Below the pieces are notes generated by a model, which searched no databases, was not told the origin of the DNA, and saw only the letters and a program-made list of their open reading frames with translations. This document shows positions 38,881-50,490 of a stretch of DNA of 64,000 nucleotides, piece by piece. The position numbers were made by a program, and so were the translations under genes. Numbering within the stretch: the first letter of the stretch is position 1; each line of letters starts with the position of its first letter. Source of the DNA: Branchiostoma lanceolatum (Eukaryota; Chordata; Leptocardii; Amphioxiformes; Branchiostomatidae); contig NC_089730.1 in the NCBI RefSeq assembly GCF_035083965.1, positions 18,352,242-18,416,241 on the forward strand, given 5' to 3'.

Positions 38881-41800
38881 ATGGCGGCGCACAGTGGCCG
38901 AAACTGGGCGGGACTGATGTTTTTGTGTCTTTTGTTCGTCTCTGTCGCTGCTTCTAGTAATGTTGAGGTACGATGTCCATTCTTTTGTATTTTAGGAACC
39001 CATAGAATATTTGAGTAATATAATTTCATGCTTACATAATGAAACAGTAGGCATTTTTAGTTGAAAGGGGAGGGGGGCACTGACTACGCCGACCAAAACA
39101 ACACTAACATGGCACGGGTGTGTTCGGCTTTTGTTGTGCTGTTTTACTATCTTTTCTATCTAGTGACGATGCCCTTGTAGAGCTCCGTTAAATATAGTTT
39201 AGCGTAAGTTTACTACTGTTTGTGCAGTGCATAATGAAAATACATGTCGAATGCACGGTGTAAAATTACATTCTTCCTATTTGATTCTGAAGATTAGACA
39301 TAGTCAAATATTATGAGCTTTGTGTAAATTCTCATCTACCTTGTATTGTTCTCTGACAGGACCAGGTTGGTGGTTTCTTCAAAAGCGGCCACACCAATAA
39401 CTGGGCGGTCTTGGTGAGTCTATCTTCTTTCTTTTGGTCTTCCTTTTGTTCTTGATTATTAGATCCTAATCTCTAAGCAGACGTAGGAAGGCAAAATGGT
39501 AACGTTTCTCAAGCTCTTGATTCTGCCGAGCAAAAGGCCAGTGAAAAGTTCAGTGGACCTGTTGCTTGATAAGCGTGAACTTTTTTTACACCCTCAGTGG
39601 ACTAATCCTTCAATCCGGATCCATCAGTTGAAATTGCTTAAGGTGGAATAAGCCATAGATGGTGTGATGTATATGGTGAAATCCATGTAGTATATAAATT
39701 GTAACGTGTCTAGGTGAAAGCTTTTGCATTGTTGATCTGTAAGTTGTGTGCTTTTCCCTTGCAGGTGTGCACCTCTAGGTTCTGGTTCAACTATCGGCAC
39801 ATCGCCAACACCCTGTCTGTGTACCGCAGTGTCAAGAGACTGGGTATTCCTGACAGGTACATTTTAGTTACAGGTGTAGATGTCAGTAAGACGTTAAGAA
39901 AATCTTATGAACCTAGGTATCAAATCTTTCTATCTAAGAAAGAAGTAGAATGGCAACAAGTCTTCGTTGATGTTAATCTATGAGAAAAATGGTTTCAAAA
40001 AGTGTTAATGTCACATGCAAATGTTTTGGTTTCTGTATTGTTTTGCGTATATTTTTGTTATAGCCACATTTGCACCATGTTGTCATATTACTATTACTAG
40101 AAAGTTAAAACATTACAGACAGACAACAGTCTTGAATGCCATGACACACTCGATTGCTATCCGGTTTATCATCTGTTGTTTCCTGTTTTGCGAGAACTCT
40201 AACTGTACTAATAACTTACTTTCATTTCACAGTCAGATCATCCTGATGTTGGCAGACGACATGGCCTGCAATCCTCGGAACCCACGACCAGGTAAGATGC
40301 CGTCACTACTTCCATACATCTTAGGAAATCAGGTTCTTGAATCACAACCTATTAAGTGTCATTTACCTGACCAACATTTTGGGACCTTCTCAGCCACTAG
40401 TACCTTCCTCAGGGGCTGAATGGACCCAAGAACCTCATTTCTTGTGACCTGCAGCCTGATGAAGCCGTTAACAGTTCCATCCAATCTTGTGTCATAAGGA
40501 CAAGCCTTCCGTCTTTATCTCTCTATGTACTCATGTTCATCACCATGATTATGTTTAGATATATAAACTGGACTACTAGTAAGTGTGCCATGTGTTTTAC
40601 AGCCACAGTGTTCAACAATGCCAACCAGCATATTAACGTGTATGGAGACAATGTGGAGGTGGACTACAGGGGGTACGAGGTATGTTGAAGATTAGGCTAT
40701 ATACTACTATTATAATAGACTGATAAGGATCTGTGATGCCACTATTATCCCCCTCTCATTCTCAAACAGGATATTGGCTAACTAAAAGTGCACCTGTAGG
40801 CTTAGTCCGGCATTTTTTATATTACCACAACATCAGCAATTGTTTTGCTTTAGATTATAAAGGTTTTATAACTTATACGCTGTTCAAACTTTAGCTTGTA
40901 TCTCCCACTGCCAGGTTACCGTGGAGAACTTCATCCGTGTGCTGACTGGGCGCCTGCCACCGAGCACGCCTCGCTCCAAACGTCTGCTGACAGACGACAG
41001 GAGTAACGTGCTGGTCTACATGACGGGTGAGCACAGTCTTCTCCGATTTCTCGGTCTTCTTACTTTCATAACACTGCAGTATTTATTCCCTGAAAGCTAT
41101 GGCATACTCTGCAGTTAACCACAGTTTTCCTGTGATAGTCAGTTGTCATATATGATAATGATAGACATATTTTTGCCAAATCTGCTCTCAAGAGCACAAT
41201 CTGGTGGGAGCTTGCATGAGTTTGGCAAAAAATGAAGGTCAGATGGTAAAACAGTTTTATATGTAACTTCTATATGTCATTGTTTCACAACCTGACCTTC
41301 ATTTTGGTGCAGCTCCCGCAACAGTGTCAGAGTTTGGAAAGGGGTATATTAGTCAATTTGGCCTCAGAGGGATGACGGCTAAGGCGCAACAATTTACAAT
41401 TTACCAGCTTCGATCATTTACATTGTAGTCAAGAATTCTTCATCAGAAACCTTGTTCTGAAAGGGGTCTATTGTTTTATAGTGCATAAGCCGTAGTTCAT
41501 GCTGATTGGTCTCACACCACTGTTTTTGCCAGGCCATGGAGGAGAGGGTTTCCTGAAGTTCCAGGATGCGGAGGAGATCTCCAACGTGGAGCTGGCAGAT
41601 GCCTTCCAACAGATGTGGCAGAAAAACAGGTAGGATTGAGGGTTCTAGTTGTAGGAGATTTATTTACAGATACAGTATAGCAACATTTTTTTTATTTCTA
41701 CAATCTTCTGACTTTTTATTGTCCATGACTATTTCATTACACCCCCACCCCAATTCCTCTCCTCCATACATGTCTCAACTAGTGGTAACCTTGTAAATGT

Positions 41801-44578
41801 TTCCTTTGTACCTGTGTGGTATTTTTACGTGTCTTTGTAACATGTCTATGTAAAATGAGAAGGGGTCCTGTTTTCATTTCTAAGTACCATACCAGTTTAT
41901 AAGGACGTTGACCGATACAAATACAGAAAAATCTGATGTGGATTATTTCATGTCATAATCAGAAGAAGGTTTCAGTACAAGGTCAGGACTTTTGTTTGTC
42001 TAATATAACTTCTCCCCCCCCCTCCACCAGGTATCATGAGATACTGTTTATGATTGACACCTGTCAGGCTGTGTCCATGTATCACAAGTTCTACTCACCT
42101 AACGTCATCGGCATCGGCAGCGCTCAAGTAGGGGAGGACTCCCTGTCGGTAAGTCTTCATCATTCAGATAGGGCACTCCCTATGTGTATTACTACCACCG
42201 GAGAGATTTAGAGATTTGGGTGCAGTGTGATATAGTGTGATGTAGCCAGCTGCTGCTGCATGCCTGTAAAGCTGGTGTATTACTCCAAATTTTGGTTATA
42301 CCGGCCCGAACCATTTCAAATACATTTTGCAGTTAATTTTCTTCCCCGCCCTGGTACAACAAGTACTTCAGCCAACATGTCTACTTCTATGTCCTCTCTG
42401 AGTATTGCCTAGTTAACCAGATACAATTGTAGTGCTGTCTGGCACTGGCATAGAATTTTGTAAAATAGAATCAAATAAAAGATTTTATCAATACTGAAGT
42501 TCCAAAAAATTGTGACCTAAATTATTTTCAAATGATCCTTCTGTTCCTTACATTTCCATCCTCCCCCCTGCAGCACCACGTGGACCCTTCCATCGGAGTG
42601 TACATCATCGACCGCTACACCTACTACCTCCTGGAGTTCCTGGAGACTGTCACTCCCGACAGTAAGAAAACACTGGCCGATCTGGTAAGCTTGTTCACCT
42701 TTTGAATAAAAAGACTCTTTTTACACAACCAAGAGATTTATTCAACCGACATTTCGGTGACCATCTGTCACTTTCCTCAGGGCAATTCTGATTGGTTCAC
42801 ATCCTACCTCGAATAAACCTGAATATGTTACTGTACAAAGATAATGTTGTCTGATTGGCTATACTTTTGTAGTTTCACAAGTTGATTAATAAAGTTGCAA
42901 ACTCATATTAAGTCATTTAACCCTTGACAAATCTTAAATGGAGAAGTACTTCACGTATTGTCTATGAAGCTTTACACCAAGTTTACCCATGGCAGTATAG
43001 TTAATGTTGCTAAGTCTGTATAAATTTTTTCTTGGCCTGAGAAGAAATGAGTCAGCCTGGTAAGATGTCCGCTATAATCTGTTGCCATGGTAACCTTTAT
43101 TTCCAGTTCCGGGTGTGCCCTAAGCGCGTGTGCGTCTCGACCCCGGGCGTGCGGACCGACCTGTTCACCCACGACCCAACATACTCCTTTTTCACTTCTT
43201 ACGATGTAAACTGTTGCCAATGGTAACCTTCCTTTCCAGTTCCGGGTGTGTCCTAAGCGTGTGTGCGTCTCGACCCCGGGCGTGCGGACCGACCTGTTCA
43301 CCCGCGACCCCAACACCGTCCTCATCACCGACTTCTTCGGCAGCGTGAGGAACGTGGAGATCACCACAGAAACCATCACGCTAAAGCGCAACGTCACAGC
43401 GCAGTCATGCAGGTAGGATTGGCAACATAACAGTCTCACATACTGTCTGTAGTCATTTGAATTAATCAAATTTGGGCTAGCATACATTTAATTAACAGTT
43501 TTCAATCATCATCATTATCTATCGACCTGTACATGTATCAGCCAGGACCTATATATGCTGTATATATTTCACTTCACATAGCCCTGTCAAGCATTGCTTT
43601 TTTCTAAATGTCATATTCTATTTCAGTATATCTTTGAAATCTATTTCCTCTTAAATGAAGTTTTGCCTTGTTGTCATATAAAAATGAGGCCTTCTTTTTT
43701 TGAATCTCAGAAATGTATACATCTTGATGCATACATGGGCACACATTTTCAAGTCTAGGAAAATGTGTTTTGCTGATCATAAATAAAACCTTATTGGACC
43801 TAAAAGACTTGTCCGAACCAAACACCACTATTTATTTCCTTTGCTTTCAATATATATATATATATATTTTTTAATCCAGTAATAGTTACTTTAAAAAAAA
43901 AATATTTGGAAATTTGATACCGTAAAATCCCTATTTACGTACGCACTTTTTAAACTTTTCAAGTCGCAAGCAGGTGCTCCAGGCCGACGCCAAAGTTGGG
44001 GTGCGTATGTTAGGAGGGGTTCTTCCTCGGAAAAATCGCATATCAGCTTGAGAGTACAGTAAATCTTCATGCAAATGAAGTGTGGAATGCTACCACACAA
44101 TCAATCAATAATAAAGAATAAATGATACATATATTTAAATTGTTTGACATTTTCTACCCAGAAACATTTTCTCAGTAACCCTCACATCATCATCGGAAGG
44201 ATGATCATGTCAACCTCTAACTATCCACCGAAATGCTGGAGAGGGGATGCGTACGTTAGGAGGGTTTTTCCCCTGAACGTTTCAACTCACTGAGTCAGGC
44301 CCGCAATCGTCCCCAAATCGGGGGTGCGTACGTTAGGAGGGGTGCGTACGTAAATAGGAATTTTACGGTACATTGTTTCTCTTTCCCCGTTCAGTGGTAG
44401 TTCCTGTCCAGGCAGTAGACGTGGAAAGCGGAGGAAGAAGCTGGCATATGCCAACCAGTTTCCAGTAGAGGCTGCCTACGAAGAGGAGGTCACCAAACCC
44501 CAGTGGCACTTCCCCATGTATTTTGTTGCAGCCCTTAGTGTATTTTGTATCACTGTTGTGTCTGCATTTAGAATATGA
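38881..44578 (+). CDS. PIGK: GPI-anchor transamidase catalytic subunit (PIG-K, Gpi8)
   Basis: Eleven exons with GT-AG junctions and matching phases: 38,881-38,967; 39,360-39,413; 39,765-39,856; 40,233-40,291; 40,603-40,679; 40,915-41,026; 41,533-41,629; 42,031-42,148; 42,574-42,684; 43,240-43,412; 44,395-44,578. Product 387 residues, close to human PIGK (395). PIG-K is the C13-family cysteine protease-like subunit of the ER transamidase that cleaves the C-terminal signal of substrates and joins the GPI anchor. Seen here: an N-terminal signal sequence, [12 protein letters not shown] (Cys90, equivalent to the cysteine that bonds to PIG-T), the catalytic His162 in MTGHGG, the catalytic Cys204 in [15 protein letters not shown] AQVGEDSLS, and one C-terminal membrane segment ([16 protein letters not shown]). 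The split Gly-His codon boundary places a conserved exon junction beside the catalytic His. Intron 9 holds a duplicate piece of exon 10, and intron 10 a MITE. Confidence 0.97.
43107..43239 (+). pseudogene. Partial duplicate of PIGK exon 10
   Basis: The acceptor and first 66 bp of exon 10 are present twice, 133 bp apart: copy 1 starts at 43,107, the real exon at 43,240. Intron sequence just upstream is duplicated too (ctgttgccatggtaacctt and ctgttgccaatggtaacctt). Copy 1 diverges after FTHDPT, has no donor, and if used would run 39 residues in frame to a TAA at 43,224-43,226, removing the C-terminal membrane segment. Confidence 0.85.
43918..44370. mobile_element. MITE with 29-bp inverted ends in PIGK intron 10
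   Basis: Left end 43,918-43,946 (taccgtaaaatccctattta...) and right end 44,342-44,370 (...taaataggaattttacggta) are inverted repeats over 29 bp with one mismatch, including TA at both tips. The phrase gtgcgtacgttaggaggggt recurs inside. Its right end lies 24 bp before the exon 11 acceptor. 453 bp, non-coding. Confidence 0.85.
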
Positions 44579-45841
44579 TATTGACTGAAATGTTTTTGTG
44601 CAATACTTAGGGCCTTATTGTATGTACCATACTTGTTATGTGTTACAATCTGAAGTACACATATGTAAAAAAAGTCCTTGTCCTACATGTGTGTCTTTAA
44701 ATGTATCTCTTTTGTTATCGTTGAAGAGGTTCATCAGTCACGTATAATCACAGTTACAAGAATATTCTTCCAACAGTGACTTGATAAAAGGTAGCAAAAT
44801 ACTAACCTCCAAATTTTCGACGTCTAGTCTGTAACCATCTCTTTTGTTGAACTCAGGGTGTAAAATTTCATGTTGGATTCTGAGATATGGTATCATGTGC
44901 AGAATTGTAAGGTTAATGATTTTGATGATAGTTTTTCACATCCTCTAGCATTTTAGAAGTCCTGAAGCTAAGATTTCTAATGGTATACAGCAAAGTGTCA
45001 CATGTCATGCTTTGCTGCATGATTTAATATCTTTGTTTCTGCTATAGCATGTATATGTACATGGCCTCTGTCTGTCAGTATTGACCATGGTAAAATCCTA
45101 ATTTACAACAGCCCTGTACGATTTCCAAGGCTTAATCAAAAACATGTGCTCCAGTTGATATGCCCTGAAATTTCTCTTGATGTTTGCACAAGTCTGGTCT
45201 CAAGTTCCTTTCGTCCTTTGTGATAAGCATGTATAGTTGCAGAGCTATTCTACTTTAAAAAAACTGTAAGATATTTTGATTTTCGAATGTCTATCTGTGA
45301 CCAGTTTTCTTTGATTTGACTGCCAGCATCATGTTTTGTATTCTGTCCAAATGGTGTATGATCACGGTGGTATGATAGCGTTATAACATGTGTGGTTGGA
45401 TTGCAACAAAATTTGAAAACAAACCTTTGTGTTTACTTCTTTTCGATGTCTTTGCTCTTCCAAGAGAGCTTGTTAGAGTGAAAAATCTCTCAATACATTG
45501 TCATTTTGTGATACGACCTTGTTTTAATATATCTAACATCCAGCAAGAAACATACTATATTTGTAAAAGAACTTTTAACATAAGATAAGGTTCATGTAGA
45601 TACTTAAAAAGATGGGAAAGACAACTAGTGCTGCTTATACTTGGTCATTGAATGGAGATAATGCATGGGCCTGCATATAATGTTCCCTTGAATTTGACCA
45701 AGCACACTGGGTCCCCCTACTCTTCTTCATGGATGCGTCTAGTTCTCTGTAATGTTCAGCGGTTTGGCAGTATGTTTGTTTCCGCAAGAATTTACATGCA
45801 TTTAGTTTGCAACTTATTCCATTCTGCACTTTCCTCTGCAA
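44579..45841. other. Convergent intergenic region: PIGK 3' end and cGAS-like gene 3' end
   Basis: Holds the 3' untranslated regions of both converging genes. I cannot place either polyadenylation site with confidence, and no other gene is seen. Confidence 0.6.
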
Positions 45842-48683
45842 TTACAGATTCGCTTTGTCAGCATCATCATCTCTTATTGTCGCTATTGTTTTTGCAACGA
45901 CATCCAAGGTTGATTCCCCTTCTTTTTCATACCCACCATCTTCTTCCTCTCCTCCCACGGCTCCTTCCTCGTTTCTACCTTCCTCCATTTCACCCATCTC
46001 CTTAAGTTGGCTAAGAATGCCTGGAGGTTTTAACTGTCCCGTTGTGAGAACTCTTATTTTGCGGTCTCTCAGCGGTTTGATGTTTGCTTTTACTTCTTCC
46101 GTTGGCTCTATGACGAAGCGGCTCTGTAAGAAAGCGTCTACATCTGTGGCTGCCTTGATTTGGTCGATACACTTTTCCAGTGCGGTTGCTTTGCTCACCG
46201 ACCAATCCGTGAGCGGGGACAAGTTGTGGGTCTTTATGAAGAAGTGCGGCAGGTTCCCCTCTTTAATGCTGTCGTGAAGCTTCCGAAGATACCGGAGGAA
46301 AACCGACCCAATGTCTGCCCACTCTGCCTCTGTTGTGTCGAACCACACATGAAACAAGACGGTCTTCAATGTGTAACTGTCGCAGATCTTACTTGGCAAG
46401 TTGTAGTGGTCCAAGAAGTTGTTCTCATTGATGAGCTTCGCAACTTTGTAGATCTGCCTTGCGGAAGGAGCCTTTTTGAAGATGTTGGCAAGGAGGCTCG
46501 CTTCCGCGCGGGACCAAGACAGACGCCAGTAGAATTGGAACTTTGGAACCACGTGGAAACCTTGTCCGGTTGCTTCTTCGATGATTTCGTTGTGCGGATG
46601 GGAGGGACCATACCGACGGTCAACATCGGACACACCACTCCATCGGTTTACGTGGAGAGTCAGACAAACGTCTACAGAGATCCGCTTGCTCTTGTCTCCA
46701 TCCCAGGCAAAATCCAAGGCCTCCGGTACCCCTCTCACCTCCCCTCCTTCCTTACCTAAGATCCTCTCCAATGTCTTTAAACTCGAGCCCAGCCATGTCA
46801 GTCTCTGGTGTTGAACTTCTGGCAAGACCGTCTTCAGGTGGTGATAAAACGTTGCCTTCAACTTACCTCCGTTGAGGAGTACCATGCCGATGTCTTCTCC
46901 AAACACCTTCTCGGAGATAGTGGCTGCCATCGACGTCTCTACGAGACAATCCGTCCACATCTCCTGCAGTTCTGGTTTCACCAACCTTGAGGATGAATGT
47001 ACAAGTTTATTTGGTAAATACATTGTACTCCACAACCTGTTTAGCATTACATTTGTTACTATATCTTCCATCGCATAAAGCGACAATGATTGCATCACTC
47101 AAACAATGAATCTTTCTGATTCTGTAGTATTGAAATCAAATGCACTATAAATCTGCTGGGAGAAGCATAAGAATAGTTGGACACATTGAAGCTGCATACT
47201 AGAATCGTTGCGTTACCAGAAATAACGCTGAACGACTTTCAAACAGATGAATTGGATGCACTTCTTCTATCATTGAAATTTAGTTGTTGAGTAATCGTTT
47301 TAGATATGATATATGGGGTTTCTGAGCCATTACATCTGATCTTGCTGCTTGGTTTTCAGTTTGGTTCTCCTAACCTTAACTAAAGGTCGCCAACAAAAGA
47401 ACTGACTGCACTAGTAGACTCGCCCTACTCTTTGGAGTGGCTGTCAACTCTAACCTTAGATAGACAGTTAGTAATACTTCACAACCTGTAGAGCAGTACT
47501 ATCTACCATCGCATAAAGCGACAATCATTACATCACTAACACAATGGATTGTTCTGTACATTAATGGTACATACTAAAGTTGTTTCGTTACCGGAAACGA
47601 GTTTTAAAAATGAGAAATTTGATGCACTTCTAACATTGAAATTGAGCTGTTGATTGATTGTTTTAGATAAGAGGTTTTCTGAGGCAGTTTTTCTGTTCTT
47701 GGATGGTTTTCGGATCAATTTTACTAACCGTAGGTAAACATGTGGATCTGTGGCCTGTGCGCTGGTTCTGTACATCTCCACGTCCTCAGTCCCAGGCTGA
47801 CCGCTGACGGATGTTGTACCTAAGCTCAGCGCCTTCAGACACAACATGAAGTCAAACTCGTCAGCTTTGACGATCTTCGTCCCCTCGTAGAAGCTTCCGC
47901 TGGGGATGACCTCACATTCGAACCTTTTGTGTTAAGTAAAAGACGTTAGACCTCAGTGCATTAGCTCAATAATTCTAAAGCAGTATATGATTAGGAACAT
48001 CTTGAAGATGGTGGATAAAAAGTCATACTAGAATCTATTTGTGAATGAAGACAGAAGGTTTTTTTAATGTGTCAGAATTAAGTATCATTGCACTTAATCT
48101 TAACGACAGGAATGTTTTTCTGTTATTATTTATTGATTGATATATTGATTAAGTATTCAGTTAGTGGCTTACTGTGTCGCGTGACCTTATAGAGTAAACA
48201 TGTTAGGGTAACATAGCTCCGGTTTCATATTGGGGCATATGGTTATTTACTTCCGGGTTCTGTTACTTCCTGTTTCGATAAGCGCAGCTACCTAACAATA
48301 TAGATTCAGTCCGTGTAATATAAAACAAAATTATGGGATAGCTGCTGCACATATAAAGGCTACTTTTCCTGACTTTTATGGTAATAACAGGCTATTCCAT
48401 TTCGTCAAAGAATGCTCACCAGAACCTTTACACTTTAGAACGAACCCCTGCTCAAACAAATGTCAGACAGTATGAAAACATTACAGGTGGGGACAGGGTA
48501 TATTTCATCACGTTGTAACCGTACGTGCCCCCCACCTGGCGTCTCTCCGTGCGACCCCGCGGGCCAAGGCCTGCACGGTGGTCTCCACCGCCTCCCGTAT
48601 CGCTGCCGTCTCCTCCACGTCCTGCAGCGCCGCGCGCTCCCCCAGCTGTGCCACAAGCCCTGTCGTCATCACGGTTACCTCTG
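45842..48683 (-). CDS. cGAS-like / Mab-21 family nucleotidyltransferase (cGLR), 5' end uncertain
   Basis: Three exons with matching phases: A 48,536-48,683, B 47,729-47,923, C 45,842-46,985. Starting at the Met in exon A (48,669) gives 490 residues. Exon B reads GSFYEGTKI then DEFDF: the GS loop and the E-x-D metal ligands (Glu67, Asp69) with the same 12-residue spacing as in human cGAS. Exon C has ISVDV, holding the third acidic ligand (Asp215), then the Mab-21 helical region (FYWRLSWSRAEASLLANI; SYTLKTVLFHVW). All three ligands are kept, so activity is plausible: such enzymes sense nucleic acid and make cyclic dinucleotides for STING. The HCC zinc thumb of vertebrate cGAS is not seen, as in many invertebrate cGLRs. 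The tail is Glu-rich. Exon A has a good acceptor (ttgtttcatag), so an earlier exon may exist; decayed copies of exon A lie upstream. Confidence 0.85.
47018..47680. repeat. Duplicated intronic segment in the cGAS-like gene
   Basis: Sequence around 47,030-47,300 (cacaacctg, ccatcgcataaagcgacaat, gatgcacttct, cattgaaatt) recurs in the same order around 47,475-47,670, about 445 bp away. A diverged tandem duplication within the intron between exons B and C. Confidence 0.7.
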
Positions 48684-48814
48684 CTATGAAACAAACAACA
48701 GAGAATATAAAGAGGCATTCAAAATTGCGGCAAGTCTCTTTGCGTGACTATCCTTTTCGATGACCTTGCAGAATTACACACACACAGAATGGATCAGTAG
48801 GCGCTTTTGAACAC

Positions 48815-49095
48815 ACACTCGTAAGTTTGCCAAATTGGCCCTCGCTACTCCTGCAGTGCCATACGTTCCCCCAATTGTTTCATCAGCCCTGCCGCAATCG
48901 ATGTAACCTCTATTGCAGCCATACACACACACAGTAGGGTTCACTAGGTGCTTTTCACACACGGTCGTAGCCAACACATACACACTCGTAAGTTTGCCAA
49001 ATTAGCCCTCGATACTCCTGCAGTGCCGCACGTTCCCCCAATTATTAGTGTTTCACCAACACTGCCGCCATCACGGTGACCTCTGACACCTGCTC
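48815..49095 (-). pseudogene. Two decayed copies of exon A of the cGAS-like gene
   Basis: On the minus strand, 48,914-48,838 reads IEVTSIAAGLMKQLGERMALQE then a stop. 49,090-49,009 reads SEVTVMAAVLVKH, two stops, then LGERAALQEYRG. Both match exon A (EVTVMTTGLVAQLGERAALQ). Flanking acactcgtaagtttgccaaatt and (ca)n sequence is shared between the two copies, about 166 bp apart. They are non-functional tandem exon duplicates. Confidence 0.75.
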
Positions 49096-50490
49096 AGGTG
49101 CGCCACGTGACGCAGGTGTCACTCGAAGGTCAAGGATGAATGTGCATTGTTCTCCGTCGGGTAGCTTTGGACAGTAGCCTGATAGTGTGCGTGTGTGCGT
49201 TCGGTAACATTTCGATCCGGACTTGTTTTCTTCTTTTTACCGTTACGGTAGTGATTACTCTATCGTTTAACTATTCTAATACTTATGTTGATGAAAGTTA
49301 GACATCCAGGTAATAAGATACGCCAAAAATAATTACTCCAGCAACTGGATAAGATTGTTAAACAGTCAGACTTGAGTAATTATTTTGGCGTATTCTAATA
49401 CTTCATTTCTAAGATATGTGCACCGTTCTCTTCATACTTTAACCCGATGCAGTTCTTGCGTGCGTCCGGTCATGTTTTGACCAGGATTTTACTTTTTACA
49501 TGATTTTTCTATTATGTAACTATTTCTAGGCTGACATTCGATTCCTAACCTTTTGTCATGTTTGTCATACAGTCTTTTTTGTATTCATATCAATATCACA
49601 TGAAGAGTGTCTCCATATCGTATTTTCGTTACAGACTAACAGTAAACTGTAGCCTGGTTTCAGCCAAGCCCCGTGTCCGCCCGCCGCCTGTAACGGCTAT
49701 CCATCCGCGGGTAGGGGAGAGAAACCCCCGGACAGCTGGAGTTTGCGTTATACAGACTAAGTAAACTGTACCTCTTTATTCATTGTTGCCCGCGACACAA
49801 GGGTAAAAGATGCACAACCAGCATATTTCTATTGTCCCTCTGGACTCCATAGATTTTCCCTCTTTTCACATTTCTAGGAAATCAGGATCAGGTCTGTCCT
49901 TTCCTACCTTCGATAGATAAGATAAGCCACAGCAGGGGTTGTACGGAAGGTCGGGCCGATAGCGTTATCTTTAAAAGCGGGGTTTGCGTAGTTTTTTGCA
50001 CGCAACAACATCGCTATCCACTGTTTCTTTTAAACGCACATGTGTCGTTGAGTCATAAGTATCGATGTATTTTTTAGTTCAATTTTTTTAAAACGATTTT
50101 TGACTAATGGACTGGGGTATGGTAAGAATATGATATATGTGTTATGTATAAGCCTGATGCTTAGATGGATGCTACCAAGGGCTGCTCGGGCATATTGTGT
50201 CTAATTTTAACTCTAAGACTAAGTGGCACACTTGTAGCACATATATTCACATTTAGCCAATCGGGTTGTGCCGTATACAATCTTCACCAATCGCATCAAC
50301 GATTCTGGTTACGTCAACATACAAAAAAACACATATTAGTGCTACGTCATGCATTTATAATCTCCCATGCACGTGACTCTCATATCATTTTGATGACATC
50401 CACTCCGGAAGTCTTTAACCAGAGCGCAAGGACTCAACGCAGTGCGTGGTATTTGTGCTTGTGAGGCTCCCTGTTTTGCTGCAACCGAAG
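49096..50490. other. Intergenic, contains a small palindromic MITE
   Basis: Apart from the element at 49,321-49,390 I see no gene. It would contain the promoters of Ly6 gene 2 and possibly the first exon of the cGAS-like gene, but neither is visible. Confidence 0.4.
49321..49390. mobile_element. Tiny palindromic MITE with TA duplication
   Basis: cgccaaaaataattactc (49,321 on) and gagtaattattttggcg (to 49,390) are near-perfect inverted repeats flanked by TA at 49,319-49,320 and 49,391-49,392. 70 bp, non-coding. Confidence 0.7.

Noticed and set aside
46160-46759. Plus-strand open frame of 199 codons
   Set aside because: Antisense of the large last exon of the cGAS-like gene, whose protein has recognisable motifs. 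This frame has none.
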